From NCBI RefSeq assembly GCF_900182735.1, contig NZ_FXTU01000002.1, positions 372,001 through 436,000 of the forward strand: 64,000 nucleotides of DNA. The letters run 5' to 3'. The DNA comes from Laceyella tengchongensis. GTDB taxonomy: Bacteria > Bacillota > Bacilli > Thermoactinomycetales > Thermoactinomycetaceae. Positions within the stretch are counted from its first letter, which is position 1. Each line of letters opens with the position of its first letter. A model generated the notes under the pieces. It was not told the DNA's origin and ran no database searches. It saw only the letters and a program-made list of their open reading frames with translations. A program made the position numbers and the translations under genes. This document shows positions 44,619 to 53,370 of the stretch, piece after piece.

Positions 44619-45159
44619 GGGTGGTGGCCCCTCCTTCCTTATAAGCCGCCAGCCATTGTTTCAACTGCTTGCGTGCCCGAAACAAGTGCGATTTGACTGT
44701 ATTGATCGGCATCCCCATCGCCTCAGCGATCTCCTGGTAATTGTACTCCTGAATATACCGCAACACGACCGCCGTTTGTTGCGTTTCTGGCAGGCGGGAA
44801 ATGGCCTGCTTCAGATCAGTCATCATCGCGCCGCCTTCCACTTCGCGGACGGCCTTAACATCTTCTCGCCAAAAATCTTCCCGCATTAACACCACCTTCT
44901 TCCTTTTGCGAAACATATCCATACATACATTGGTCACAATCCGTTGCGCCCAAGTGTGGATCATGGCATCCCCTTTGTATGTCGGCAAATGCTTATACAC
45001 CTTTAATAAGGCTTCCTGTGTTGCATCCAGAGCATCTTGCTCATTGTTTAACAAATAATACGCTGTGCGGTACATCGCGACTTCCAGTTGCTTCAACACT
45101 TGGACGACAGCTTGCCTGTCTCCCTGTTGCGCGCGCCGGATCAAATCAGAGTCGAGCAA
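44608..45159 (-). CDS. ECF RNA polymerase sigma factor
   Basis: 183 aa from a TTG at 45159 (AGGAGG 7 bp upstream). Region 2 reads YYLLNNEQDALDATQEALLKVY and TWAQRIVTNVCMDMFRKRK; region 4 is LPETQQTAVVLRYIQEYNYQEIA with NTVKSHLFRARKQLK. The overlap with the anti-sigma gene indicates a membrane-signal-controlled regulon. I saw no clear autoregulatory promoter. In B. subtilis no sigma gene stands between comEC and holA. Confidence 0.93.
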   Translation of the reverse strand: MLDSDLIRRAQQGDRQAVVQVLKQLEVAMYRTAYYLLNNEQDALDATQEALLKVYKHLPTYKGDAMIHTWAQRIVTNVCMDMFRKRKKVVLMREDFWREDVKAVREVEGGAMMTDLKQAISRLPETQQTAVVLRYIQEYNYQEIAEAMGMPINTVKSHLFRARKQLKQWLAAYKEGGATTHGS

Positions 45160-45274
45160 CAATACCCCTCCTACCATTTAGACTTTCTCGTTCAGATCGA
45201 TGTTGCAACCAGTGTACCATAAATTTGCCAGATCCCTTTTGAAAAAAGTTTGCCTTTTTTGTCTTTCCAACGCG

Positions 45275-47680
45275 TCAACCGCCATCTTTTAAAACGGAAG
45301 CAATCCGTAGCCGACCCGTTTGCACTTCCACTTGTATCGCTCCCTGAAGGTCTGTTCGCCAAATATGTATCCGTTCTTTCTGCAAGCGGCGGATCACTTC
45401 TGGAGCGGGATGCCCGTAGCGGTTTCGCTTACCGGCCGAGATGACCGCATGCTCCGGCTTAAGCACTTCCAACCACTTGGATTGCGTGCCTGATCGACTG
45501 CCATGGTGAGCCACTTTCAACAGATGGATATCCGGCAGGCGCAGTTGGCGCAGCAACTGGTCTTCCGTCGGACTTCCCGCATCTCCGGTGAAAAGAAACC
45601 GCACGCCATCTACCGTCAACAGAAAAACGAGCGAATCTTCATTTCTTTCGTGACGCGTGCTGATCCCCGGATGGTAAAATTGCCAATTCACGCCTTCCCC
45701 AAGCCTTTCCCACCGATGCAAACGCGGTACCTGCACAAGAATGCCCCTGCGACGGATCGCTGTCATCACTTCGCGCTCCATGGGAGATTGGATGGGGGAG
45801 GAATTGCGCACCACCCGCTTGACCGGTATGCGCTCCACTATGGCCTTAACCCCGCCGATGTGATCTAAGTCGCCGTGGGTCATCACCAACGTATCAATCT
45901 GGTTGATGCCACGGAATTTAAGAAAAGGAACCACCACTTGCTTGCCGGCATCAAAGGAAGCCTCCCCATCCCGCACATCGCGCCCGCCGCCGTCAATCAC
46001 AATCACCTGCCCCGATTTCGCTTCAACCACCGCACAATCTCCTTGGCCCACATCTAGAAATGTGATGCGCGTCGCATCGCTCCCTATTTTCATGCTTGCG
46101 GCGATAAAGAGTAAGCCGATCCAGCAAATCCACCCATAGACGCGATGCGCGCCGCTGTGAAAGCGAAATGCCCCGCACCATGCAGCAAAAAGATACCAGC
46201 TTGCCAATGCGTACGCCACCAGCCACCAACCCGGTGGGGTTTGCCACAAGCGATGCAACGGGGTCATCTGCGCCAGCACACCGACACCCCCATCCACGAT
46301 ATACAGGCAAAGCGTAACCATCTCGGCCACCGCACGGGCGCCCGTTTCCCAGACTGCCGCCAACAACACCGAACCCATCCCCAAGGGCGTCACCACTAAG
46401 CTGACAATGGGCACAAACAATAGATTGGCGACACCAGACAAAAGCGAATATTCATGAAAATGAACCAGTGCAAACGGCAACGAAACCCCTTGAGCAATCA
46501 GCATTCCCGCTAATGCTTGTCGCGCCCAAGCCCAGGGAAGAGGAAGGGCATCACCCAAACTCCCTGTCCCAATGACCAATGCGGCGGTTATGGCATATGT
46601 AAGTTGAAAACCAGCTTCTTCCAATACATGCGGATTCCAGCCACATTGGAGCAAAAATGAAAGGGCCAAGAAAGATAGCACATCCTGCTGGCGGCGCAAA
46701 AGGGTGGCGAGCAAAACCATTCCGGCCGTCAAGGCCGCCCGAATCACAGGGGCGCCCATGCCGGTCAGGATGACGTATAACGGAAGAAGAGCCATAACTA
46801 AGCCCGCCGCTTTTTCCCGGGTCATGCCGAGCCGCTTCAATCCCCAATACCCGACTGCGAGCAACACACTGACATGCAAACCTGAAATGGAGAGGACATG
46901 GATGATGCCAAGGGTAGCGTAATCCTGTTCAATCCGTTCGGGAACCGCTTTTCTCTCGCCCAGCAAAATGCCTCGCATCACACCGCTTGTCTGCTCCGGA
47001 TAAATCTGTTTCACGGTTTCACTTGCCCAGTTCCGCACTCCGCCCATCCAATACAAGGGGTGGTATTTGGCAACGGCCAACAGACGGAAATCGGACAGCG
47101 ACTTTCCTTCAGCCAACCAGTGAATGCCTCGCCGTGCCAAGTACTCCCTGTAATCAAAGGCCCCCGGATTGCGCGGCAGAGGCGGACGTTGAAAAGTGAG
47201 TGGCATCGCTACCGTCTGCTGGGGTTTGATCTGCGTGGCTCGCCGCCACTGGCTGGGGTCGGACAGAGCTACCGTAACTTGCACCGGCTCCCGTTGCGGC
47301 AAATGCTGCCACTTCCCGCCCACACGCAACCGCTCCACATCGAGCACAAACAGGAGGCGATCCCCGTCACACTCAGGCAGGGAGGTGACCTTGCCTACCA
47401 CCGGCAGGGATCGGGAGGACTCGGCGGATGCCCCGATCAGTGGCGAAAGTGCCGACGGCGAATGCCCCTCCACCCATGCGATCCGCCCGCCTGACAAGCA
47501 CACGCCTACCAACAGCAAGGTAATAAAAACCCCTTTCCGCCATTGGTAATATGCCCACCCGCCACCTACCAGTGCGGCCAGCGCGGCGAGCAGGTAGGCC
47601 ATGGCGGGGAGCCGACACCATCCATGTACGAAGTAGCCGAGCACCCACGCCAAACTTAACACCACCAAAGGCCGTTTCAT
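45275..47680 (-). CDS. comEC: DNA internalisation competence protein ComEC/Rec2
   Basis: 801 aa from the ATG at 47680 (AAAGGAGGTG). An N-terminal DUF4131-like region, a polytopic competence domain (SISGLHVSVLLAVGYWGLKRLG, given in parts: SISGLHVS, VLLAVGYWGLK) and a C-terminal metallo-beta-lactamase-like domain with VMTHGDLDHIGG and LLKVAHHGSRSGTQ. It forms the channel for transforming DNA. comEA and the other comE genes are not adjacent here. Confidence 0.96.
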   Translation of the reverse strand: MKRPLVVLSLAWVLGYFVHGWCRLPAMAYLLAALAALVGGGWAYYQWRKGVFITLLLVGVCLSGGRIAWVEGHSPSALSPLIGASAESSRSLPVVGKVTSLPECDGDRLLFVLDVERLRVGGKWQHLPQREPVQVTVALSDPSQWRRATQIKPQQTVAMPLTFQRPPLPRNPGAFDYREYLARRGIHWLAEGKSLSDFRLLAVAKYHPLYWMGGVRNWASETVKQIYPEQTSGVMRGILLGERKAVPERIEQDYATLGIIHVLSISGLHVSVLLAVGYWGLKRLGMTREKAAGLVMALLPLYVILTGMGAPVIRAALTAGMVLLATLLRRQQDVLSFLALSFLLQCGWNPHVLEEAGFQLTYAITAALVIGTGSLGDALPLPWAWARQALAGMLIAQGVSLPFALVHFHEYSLLSGVANLLFVPIVSLVVTPLGMGSVLLAAVWETGARAVAEMVTLCLYIVDGGVGVLAQMTPLHRLWQTPPGWWLVAYALASWYLFAAWCGAFRFHSGAHRVYGWICWIGLLFIAASMKIGSDATRITFLDVGQGDCAVVEAKSGQVIVIDGGGRDVRDGEASFDAGKQVVVPFLKFRGINQIDTLVMTHGDLDHIGGVKAIVERIPVKRVVRNSSPIQSPMEREVMTAIRRRGILVQVPRLHRWERLGEGVNWQFYHPGISTRHERNEDSLVFLLTVDGVRFLFTGDAGSPTEDQLLRQLRLPDIHLLKVAHHGSRSGTQSKWLEVLKPEHAVISAGKRNRYGHPAPEVIRRLQKERIHIWRTDLQGAIQVEVQTGRLRIASVLKDGG

Positions 47681-47761
47681 TTTCCCACCTCCTTTTCGCA
47701 CCAGTTCTTTCTTCCCGCCTTATGCCTATTTCCTTCTTTCCCCAACAAATTTCAACAAAAA

Positions 47762-47786
47762 AACACCCATGTCGCACATGAGTGTT
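47762..47786 (-). terminator. Terminator of dcd
   Basis: AACACCCATGT / ACATGAGTGTT (one G-U pair), 3-nt loop, seven T residues next on the minus strand. Confidence 0.85.
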
Positions 47787-47832
47787 CAATCTTGCCGGCA
47801 ATGCGGCTTTTACGTTCACGCTATCTGAAGCT

Positions 47833-48390
47833 TTACACTTTCGGCAACGTGATGCCCGTTTGGCCTTGGTATTTCCCTTGCTTATGTCCATAAGAAACTT
47901 CGCACGCTTCATCGCTTTCCAAGAACAGGATTTGGCACAATCCTTCATTGGAATATATTTTCGCCGGCAGGGGGGTCGTGTTGGAGATCTCCAATGTCAC
48001 ATGTCCCTCCCAACCCGGTTCCAACGGGGTGACGTTGGTGATGATGCCGCAACGCGCGTAGGTGGATTTGCCAACGCAAATCGCCAGCACGTTTTCAGGA
48101 ATGCGGAAATACTCCACCGACCGGGCCAAAGCAAACGAGTTCGGCGGAATGATACATACCTCTCCTTGAAAGTCCACGAAAGAATCGGAACTGATTTCTT
48201 TGGGATCAATCACCGAATTTAACGCATTGTGAAAAATCTTGTACTCATCCGCCACCCTGAGGTCATATCCGTAGCTGGACAAGCCAAAGCTGACGGCCTC
48301 CCCTTTTCCCACATTGCGATCGATAAATGGTTCGATCATCTTCCGTTCTCTCGCCATCATCCGTATCCATTTATCCGATTTGATTGTCAT
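47833..48390 (-). CDS. dcd: dCTP deaminase
   Basis: 185 aa from the ATG at 48390 (AAGGAG). The motif FVDFQGEVCIIPPNSFALA, GKSTYARCGIITNVTPLEPG and the catalytic-site ISNTTPLPAKIY with GLCQILFLES fit the dCTP deaminase/dUTPase superfamily. It makes dUTP for thymidylate synthesis, or dUMP if bifunctional. Monocistronic. Confidence 0.95.
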   Translation of the reverse strand: MTIKSDKWIRMMARERKMIEPFIDRNVGKGEAVSFGLSSYGYDLRVADEYKIFHNALNSVIDPKEISSDSFVDFQGEVCIIPPNSFALARSVEYFRIPENVLAICVGKSTYARCGIITNVTPLEPGWEGHVTLEISNTTPLPAKIYSNEGLCQILFLESDEACEVSYGHKQGKYQGQTGITLPKV

Positions 48391-48572
48391 CTTGGATAAC
48401 TCCTTCTCTGCTGGATCGTTCTTTATTATTGTACATAAATTAGGCGAAAAGAAAAGCGCCCCCTGTGAAGGAGGCATTAGACTGCGGAATAGGGTATGTG
48501 TAGATAGAAACGGTGAAAAACCCCTTTCCCGAAAAGCGTCATGTCACGCAGGAAAATTTAGTTCCTACGGCG

Positions 48573-49733
48573 TTATTTCCCCACGGCTATTGGCACGCTA
48601 AACGACATCGCTTGCGCCAGGTCTTCAATTAGGTCGTCGGCACTTTCCAGACCGACCGACAACCGCAACAGTCCATCCGTGATCCCGTGTTTTAGCCGAA
48701 CTTCCGGTGGCATAGAGGCATGGGACATCAGCGCCGGATAAGACAAAATCGATTCTACCGCACCTAGGCTGACCGCCACGATCGGCAATTTGACGCGTTG
48801 TAAAAATTGGCGCACCTTATCTCCCTCGCCAAGATCAAAGGAGAGGACAGCCCCGTGCCCGCTGGCTTGCGCGTCCTGTACATAGTGGCCTTCATGCGAC
48901 GGCAGGCCGGGATAATACACCCGTTCCACATCGGGATGCTGTTGCAACCACAAGGCCACTTTTTCCGCACTTCTTGTCGACAGCTCCATTCTCGCCTTCA
49001 ACGTTTTGATCCCTCTCATCACCAGCCAAGCGTCATGAGCGCCTAGCACTGCGCCAAACGCGTTTTGCAATTGCGCTAATGACTCCGCCAATTCTCGGTC
49101 TTTGACTGCGACCAATCCAGCGATCACATCGCTGTGGCCCCCGATGAATTTGGTCGCGCTGTGGATGACGATATCGGCCCCCAATTCCAATGGACGCTGA
49201 TAATACGGGGTGAGGAAGGTGTTGTCCACAATCGTGAGGAGACCATGCGCTTGGGCGATGTTGACAACTCCCCGAAGATCAGTCACTTTCAACAGCGGGT
49301 TGGATGGTGTCTCAATATACAGCGCTCTGGTATTAGGCTTGATCGCTTGCATCACTTGTTCCAAATCCGTCGTATCCACGAAACTCGTCTCAATCCCCAT
49401 CCGCTCAAACACGTTGGTCAACACGCGATAGGTGCCACCATACACATCCTGGGAAACCACCAGATGATCTCCGCGTGAGAAGAGGAGAAACACCGTGGAA
49501 ATCGCTGCCATCCCGGAAGCAAACGCAAATCCCCTACACCCGCCTTCCAGTTGGGCGATCGTCGCTTCCAACGCCTGGCGGGTCGGATTTCCCGAACGGG
49601 CGTAATCAAATTCCCCTGGTTGGTCAATCGAAAATTGGTGAAACGTGGAAGCTTGGTAGATCGGGATGCTCGACGCTCCCGTAACTGAACAGATCTCATT
49701 CCCATTGTGCAACAACTTTGTGTCAAACCTCAT
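48573..49733 (-). CDS. metC: PLP-dependent trans-sulfuration enzyme, cystathionine beta-lyase type
   Basis: 386 aa. PLP-binding lysine in IVIHSATKFIGGHSD; SGMAAISTVFLLFSRGDHLV and ARSGNPTRQALEATIAQLE are the typical Cys/Met-metabolism motifs. It is the second gene of the S-box operon, as metC is in B. subtilis metI-metC, which converts cystathionine to homocysteine. Its exact substrate cannot be told from sequence alone. Confidence 0.9.
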   Translation of the reverse strand: MRFDTKLLHNGNEICSVTGASSIPIYQASTFHQFSIDQPGEFDYARSGNPTRQALEATIAQLEGGCRGFAFASGMAAISTVFLLFSRGDHLVVSQDVYGGTYRVLTNVFERMGIETSFVDTTDLEQVMQAIKPNTRALYIETPSNPLLKVTDLRGVVNIAQAHGLLTIVDNTFLTPYYQRPLELGADIVIHSATKFIGGHSDVIAGLVAVKDRELAESLAQLQNAFGAVLGAHDAWLVMRGIKTLKARMELSTRSAEKVALWLQQHPDVERVYYPGLPSHEGHYVQDAQASGHGAVLSFDLGEGDKVRQFLQRVKLPIVAVSLGAVESILSYPALMSHASMPPEVRLKHGITDGLLRLSVGLESADDLIEDLAQAMSFSVPIAVGK

Positions 49734-49813
49734 CTCATCCTCATCCCTTTCTTTAACTTACCGTGCTCGTTTGGCGGTGTGTAAAAGCTCCCTCAGCGGA
49801 ACAAATTTCGTGC

Positions 49814-50947
49814 TTACCCTTGCGGTAAGGCTTGCGCCAAGTCGGCAATCAAGTCCTCTTGGTGTTCAATCCCCACCGATAAGCGCAACAAGCGGTCACA
49901 GACACCTGTTTGCTCCCTGATTTCCACCGGAATGTCGGCATGGGTTTGCGTGGCCGGATAGGTTATCAAGCTTTCTACGCCCCCCAGGCTTTCCGCAAAA
50001 GTGATAATCTTCAAATTGTTGAGAACTGGACGCACCCACTCTTTGCGCTTCAAGCGGAATGACAACATCCCGCCGAACCCGTCCGCCTGCTCAGTGAGCA
50101 AGGTTTTGCTCCGAGAGTCCAGCGCGGGGTAATATACTGCGTCGACAACCGGATGGCGCTCTAAATAAGCAGCAATCGCTTGAGCGTTGGCCTCATGCTG
50201 CCTCATACGGAGCGCCAAGGTTTTCATCCCCCTGATCAACAACCAACAGTCCAATGGGGCTAACACCGCGCCGATTGCTTTCTGCAAAAAGGCGACCCGC
50301 TCCGTCAGTTCTGCGCCCTTGGTCACGATCAACCCGGCCAACACGTCATTGTGCCCACCCAGGTATTTGGTGGCGCTGTGAATAACGATATCCGCTCCCA
50401 ACGTGAGGGGACGATGTAGAAAAGGCGTCATAAACGTATTGTCCACGATGGTGATCAGTCCTCGTTCCTTAGCCAACCGGCAGACCGCAACAACATCTGT
50501 CACACACATCAGCGGATTGGTGGGCGACTCGATGAAGATCGCTTTGGTGTTAGGCTGAATGAACCGTTCAATGTCCGCCAAGTTCCGCATATCCACATAA
50601 GAAAAGGAACAACCGTACCGTGTCATCACCTTCTCAAATAGCCGGTACGTTCCGCCGTACAGATCCAACGATACGATCAAGTGATCCCCTTGGCTGAACA
50701 AACCCATCAGCGTGTGGATCGCCGCCATTCCCGAACTGCACGCGAATCCGCCGTCCCCCCCTTCCAATCGGGCGATACTTTCCTCTAGCACGTCTCGCGT
50801 CGGATTGGAAGCGCGTGAATAATCATACCCAGTGCTCACCCCGTCAACATGCTCATATGCAGTTGAAAAATAGACCGGATAGTTCACTGCTCCTGTATTC
50901 CGTTCTTGTCTGTTCCCGATTTGCGCCAACGCTGTTTCCATTCTCAT
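49814..50947 (-). CDS. metI: PLP-dependent trans-sulfuration enzyme, cystathionine gamma-synthase/O-acetylhomoserine (thiol)-lyase type
   Basis: 377 aa from the ATG at 50947 (AAAGGAGAGG). SSGMAAIHTLMGLFSQGDH, YDYSRASNPTRDVLEESIA and the PLP lysine in IVIHSATKYLGGHND are visible. It starts downstream of a SAM riboswitch, which supports a methionine-biosynthesis role. The two neighbouring PLP enzymes share the fold and differ in detail. MetI/MetC naming follows the B. subtilis operon order. Confidence 0.9.
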   Translation of the reverse strand: MRMETALAQIGNRQERNTGAVNYPVYFSTAYEHVDGVSTGYDYSRASNPTRDVLEESIARLEGGDGGFACSSGMAAIHTLMGLFSQGDHLIVSLDLYGGTYRLFEKVMTRYGCSFSYVDMRNLADIERFIQPNTKAIFIESPTNPLMCVTDVVAVCRLAKERGLITIVDNTFMTPFLHRPLTLGADIVIHSATKYLGGHNDVLAGLIVTKGAELTERVAFLQKAIGAVLAPLDCWLLIRGMKTLALRMRQHEANAQAIAAYLERHPVVDAVYYPALDSRSKTLLTEQADGFGGMLSFRLKRKEWVRPVLNNLKIITFAESLGGVESLITYPATQTHADIPVEIREQTGVCDRLLRLSVGIEHQEDLIADLAQALPQG

Positions 50948-50989
50948 CGGTGTTTCCTCTCCTTTGATGCGGAAATTTGGCAAACAAAA

Positions 50990-51150
50990 AACCCCTTCCC
51001 GACAAGAGAAGAGGTTTGCGCGCGCGGACGGACCGTCTCCTCTTATCTCTCAGAACTTTTTGTTCTGCAGGATTTGGCACCTTCCGGTGATACCATCTCA
51101 CCGAGGTTGCCGGGCTTCATCGGGCCAGTCCCTCCGCCGCTCTTGATAAG
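50990..51150 (-). promoter_or_regulatory. SAM-I (S-box) riboswitch of metI-metC
   Basis: The minus strand shows CTTATCAAGAG, GGAGGGACTGGCCC, GATGAAGCCCGGCAACC and GGTGCCAAATCCTGCAG, the conserved S-box elements. The terminator stem AACCCCTTCCC / GAGAAGAGGTT (50990-51000, 51006-51016) follows, with a T run. SAM binding should stop transcription. Confidence 0.96.
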
Positions 51151-51198
51151 AGAAACAATATGAATGTTTATTACGTTTGCATTTTTAATGATAAGGTG

Positions 51199-51227
51199 AT
51201 TATACCCACTCCTTTTTTATCCGTCAA
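51199..51227 (-). promoter_or_regulatory. Sigma-A promoter of metI-metC
   Basis: TTGACG (51222-51227) and TATAAT (51199-51204), 17-bp spacer, minus strand, just upstream of the S-box. Confidence 0.85.
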
Positions 51228-51268
51228 GTCTGTTATTTATGCGCAACAGTGAAATAGTATACATTTCA

Positions 51269-51297
51269 TTGATTTCGCGCACTTTATTACCTAAAAT
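51269..51297 (+). promoter_or_regulatory. Sigma-A promoter of rocD
   Basis: TTGATT (51269-51274) and TAAAAT (51292-51297), 17-bp spacer. It ends 40 bp before the rocD ATG. Confidence 0.75.
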
Positions 51298-51336
51298 GAG
51301 GTTAATTGGGTAAATTACAAGGGAGGTTCATCATCC

Positions 51337-52530
51337 ATGTCCAAAAACCAAGCAGTGATTGAACTCACGGATAAATACGGAGCGAAAAACTACCATCCCC
51401 TGCCGATCGTCATCTCCAAAGCAGAAGGCGTGTGGGTGGAAGACGCCGATGGCAATCGTTACATGGATATGTTAAGTGCTTACTCTGCGCTCAACCATGG
51501 TCACCGTCATCCGCGACTCATCCAAGCCCTGAAGGATCAAGCAGACAAAGTGACGCTTACTTCCCGCGCCTTCCACAACGACCAATTGGGCACGTTTTAT
51601 GAGAAAGTCGCTGAGCTGACCGGCAAAGAAATGGTTCTGCCCATGAACACGGGTGCAGAAGCTGTTGAGACGGCGATCAAAGCGGCTCGGCGCTGGGCTT
51701 ACGATGTGAAAAAGGTTGCCGACAACCAAGCAGAAATCATCGTCTGTGAAGATAACTTCCACGGCCGCACCATCACCGCTGTTTCGCTATCTTCCAACGA
51801 AGAATACCAACGTGGATTCGGTCCGCTCACACCCGGCTTTAAAGTGATCCCTTATGGCGATTTGGAAGCGCTTAAAGCGGCTATCACCCCGAACACGGCT
51901 GCCTTCATGTTGGAGCCGATCCAAGGGGAAGCGGGAGTCATCGTTCCACCGGAGGGCTTCCTGCGCCAAGCCTTGGAAATCTGTAAAGAACACAATGTCC
52001 TCTTCATCGCCGATGAGGTACAAACTGGCTTCGGGCGGACAGGCCAGTTCTTCGCCTGCGATTGGGAAGGCGTGAAGCCGGACATGTACATTATGGGTAA
52101 AGCATTGGGCGGCGGAGTCATGCCGATCTCCGCAGTCGCTGCCGACAAAGAAATCTTGGGCGTCTTCGATCCGGGTTCGCACGGCTCTACTTTTGGCGGT
52201 AATCCTCTCGCTTGTGCTGTGTCCATCGCCGCACTCGATGTTCTGGTGGAAGATGATCTCACCACCCGTTCTCGCGAGTTGGGTGAATACTTCATCACCG
52301 AATTGAAAAAAATCGAAAACCCGATCATTAAAGAAGTACGCGGTAAAGGTCTCTTCATCGGCATGGAACTGTATGAGAAAGCACGTCCATACTGTGAAGC
52401 ACTGATGAAAGAAGGGTTGCTCTGCAAAGAAACCCACGACAACACCATCCGGTTTGCGCCTCCGCTCACCATCACTCAAGAAGAGTTGGATCTCGCGCTG
52501 GAAAAAGTGCGTAAAATCATGTCCAAATAA
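51337..52530 (+). CDS. rocD: Ornithine aminotransferase
   Basis: 397 aa, class III aminotransferase. GNRYMDMLSAYSALNHGHRHP, MNTGAEAVETAIKAARRWAY, the PLP aspartate region FIADEVQTGFGRTG and the lysine in IMGKALGGGVMPISAV are diagnostic. It transfers the delta-amino group of ornithine to 2-oxoglutarate in arginine/proline metabolism. GGGAGG lies before the ATG. No sigma-54-type promoter is seen, unlike B. subtilis rocD. Confidence 0.95.
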   Translation: MSKNQAVIELTDKYGAKNYHPLPIVISKAEGVWVEDADGNRYMDMLSAYSALNHGHRHPRLIQALKDQADKVTLTSRAFHNDQLGTFYEKVAELTGKEMVLPMNTGAEAVETAIKAARRWAYDVKKVADNQAEIIVCEDNFHGRTITAVSLSSNEEYQRGFGPLTPGFKVIPYGDLEALKAAITPNTAAFMLEPIQGEAGVIVPPEGFLRQALEICKEHNVLFIADEVQTGFGRTGQFFACDWEGVKPDMYIMGKALGGGVMPISAVAADKEILGVFDPGSHGSTFGGNPLACAVSIAALDVLVEDDLTTRSRELGEYFITELKKIENPIIKEVRGKGLFIGMELYEKARPYCEALMKEGLLCKETHDNTIRFAPPLTITQEELDLALEKVRKIMSK

Positions 52531-52547
52531 GAGCGTTACACGTTTTA

Positions 52548-52572
52548 AGCGATCCAGTTTGCCTGGATCGCT
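52548..52572 (+). terminator. Terminator of rocD
   Basis: AGCGATCCA / TGGATCGCT with a 7-nt loop, then TTTTCC. Confidence 0.9.
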
Positions 52573-52579
52573 TTTTCCT

Positions 52580-53212
52580 TTAATGCACTGTGATCTGTTC
52601 GCGGAATTTCTCCACTGTCTTCTCGCCGATGCCGGGCACCTGCGCGATGTCCTCCACCGATTGGAACGGCCCGTGTTCTTCGCGGTAGCGGACGATGGCC
52701 TCCGCTTTGCTAGGACCGATTCCGTTCAGCTTGTCCAACTCTTCTACCGTCGCGGTGTTCACATTGATCTTCCCGCCGGCATCCGCCGAGTCAGCCTTCG
52801 CCGTTTCCATAAACGGTGTCACCTGCTCCCCTTGTTTGGGAATGTATAGCACCATCCCATCCCGGAGCGGCTCAGCTAAATTCACCCGTCCCAGATCAGC
52901 CTCGTCCCGCGCCCCACCAGCGCGCTCTAGCGCCTCATACACTCTCGCCTCCGAACTAAAATGATATATGCCCGGCTTGTGCACCGCTCCTTTCACATCG
53001 ATGATGATCGCTTTCTTACTCGCTTGTTTGTTCGTGTTTACCTCAGGTCTTTCGGTCACGGGCGGATTGGCCTGAACCGGGTATTCCATCCACTCCTGCC
53101 TGTCAGGACGCTCTTCCTGTCCAAATAGCCAGACTGCTCCTACTGTCAACACCACCCCCGCCAACGCAATCGCCAAGCCCTTCTCCCTTGGTGTCCAATC
53201 CCAGTAAACCAT
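52580..53212 (-). CDS. comEA: DNA-uptake receptor ComEA
   Basis: 210 aa from the ATG at 53212. One N-terminal anchor (LAIALAGVVLTVGAVWLFG), a proline/charged spacer, a SLBB-like region (IIIDVKGAVHKPGIYHFSS) and a C-terminal helix-hairpin-helix pair, KINVNTATVEELDKLNGIGP and VEDIAQVPGIGEKTVEKFRE. It binds incoming DNA at the membrane. In B. subtilis it precedes comEB and comEC; here it is isolated next to leuS. Confidence 0.95.
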   Translation of the reverse strand: MVYWDWTPREKGLAIALAGVVLTVGAVWLFGQEERPDRQEWMEYPVQANPPVTERPEVNTNKQASKKAIIIDVKGAVHKPGIYHFSSEARVYEALERAGGARDEADLGRVNLAEPLRDGMVLYIPKQGEQVTPFMETAKADSADAGGKINVNTATVEELDKLNGIGPSKAEAIVRYREEHGPFQSVEDIAQVPGIGEKTVEKFREQITVH

Positions 53213-53318
53213 CGCCTTCACGCTCCGACATTTTTTTCCAATTACCCACACTATACCCGTTTCTCCCCATTTGCACAATAGGGATGACGTCCCCCCTGCA
53301 TGCTGCCAGAACGACAAA

Positions 53319-53350
53319 AGGCTCCGCCCCCTATACCGGGAACGGAGCCT
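53319..53350 (-). terminator. Terminator of leuS
   Basis: AGGCTCCG / CGGAGCCT around a 16-nt loop with internal pairing, followed on the minus strand by TTTTG. Confidence 0.8.
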
Positions 53351-53370
53351 CTTGCTTGGCTAAATCCACC

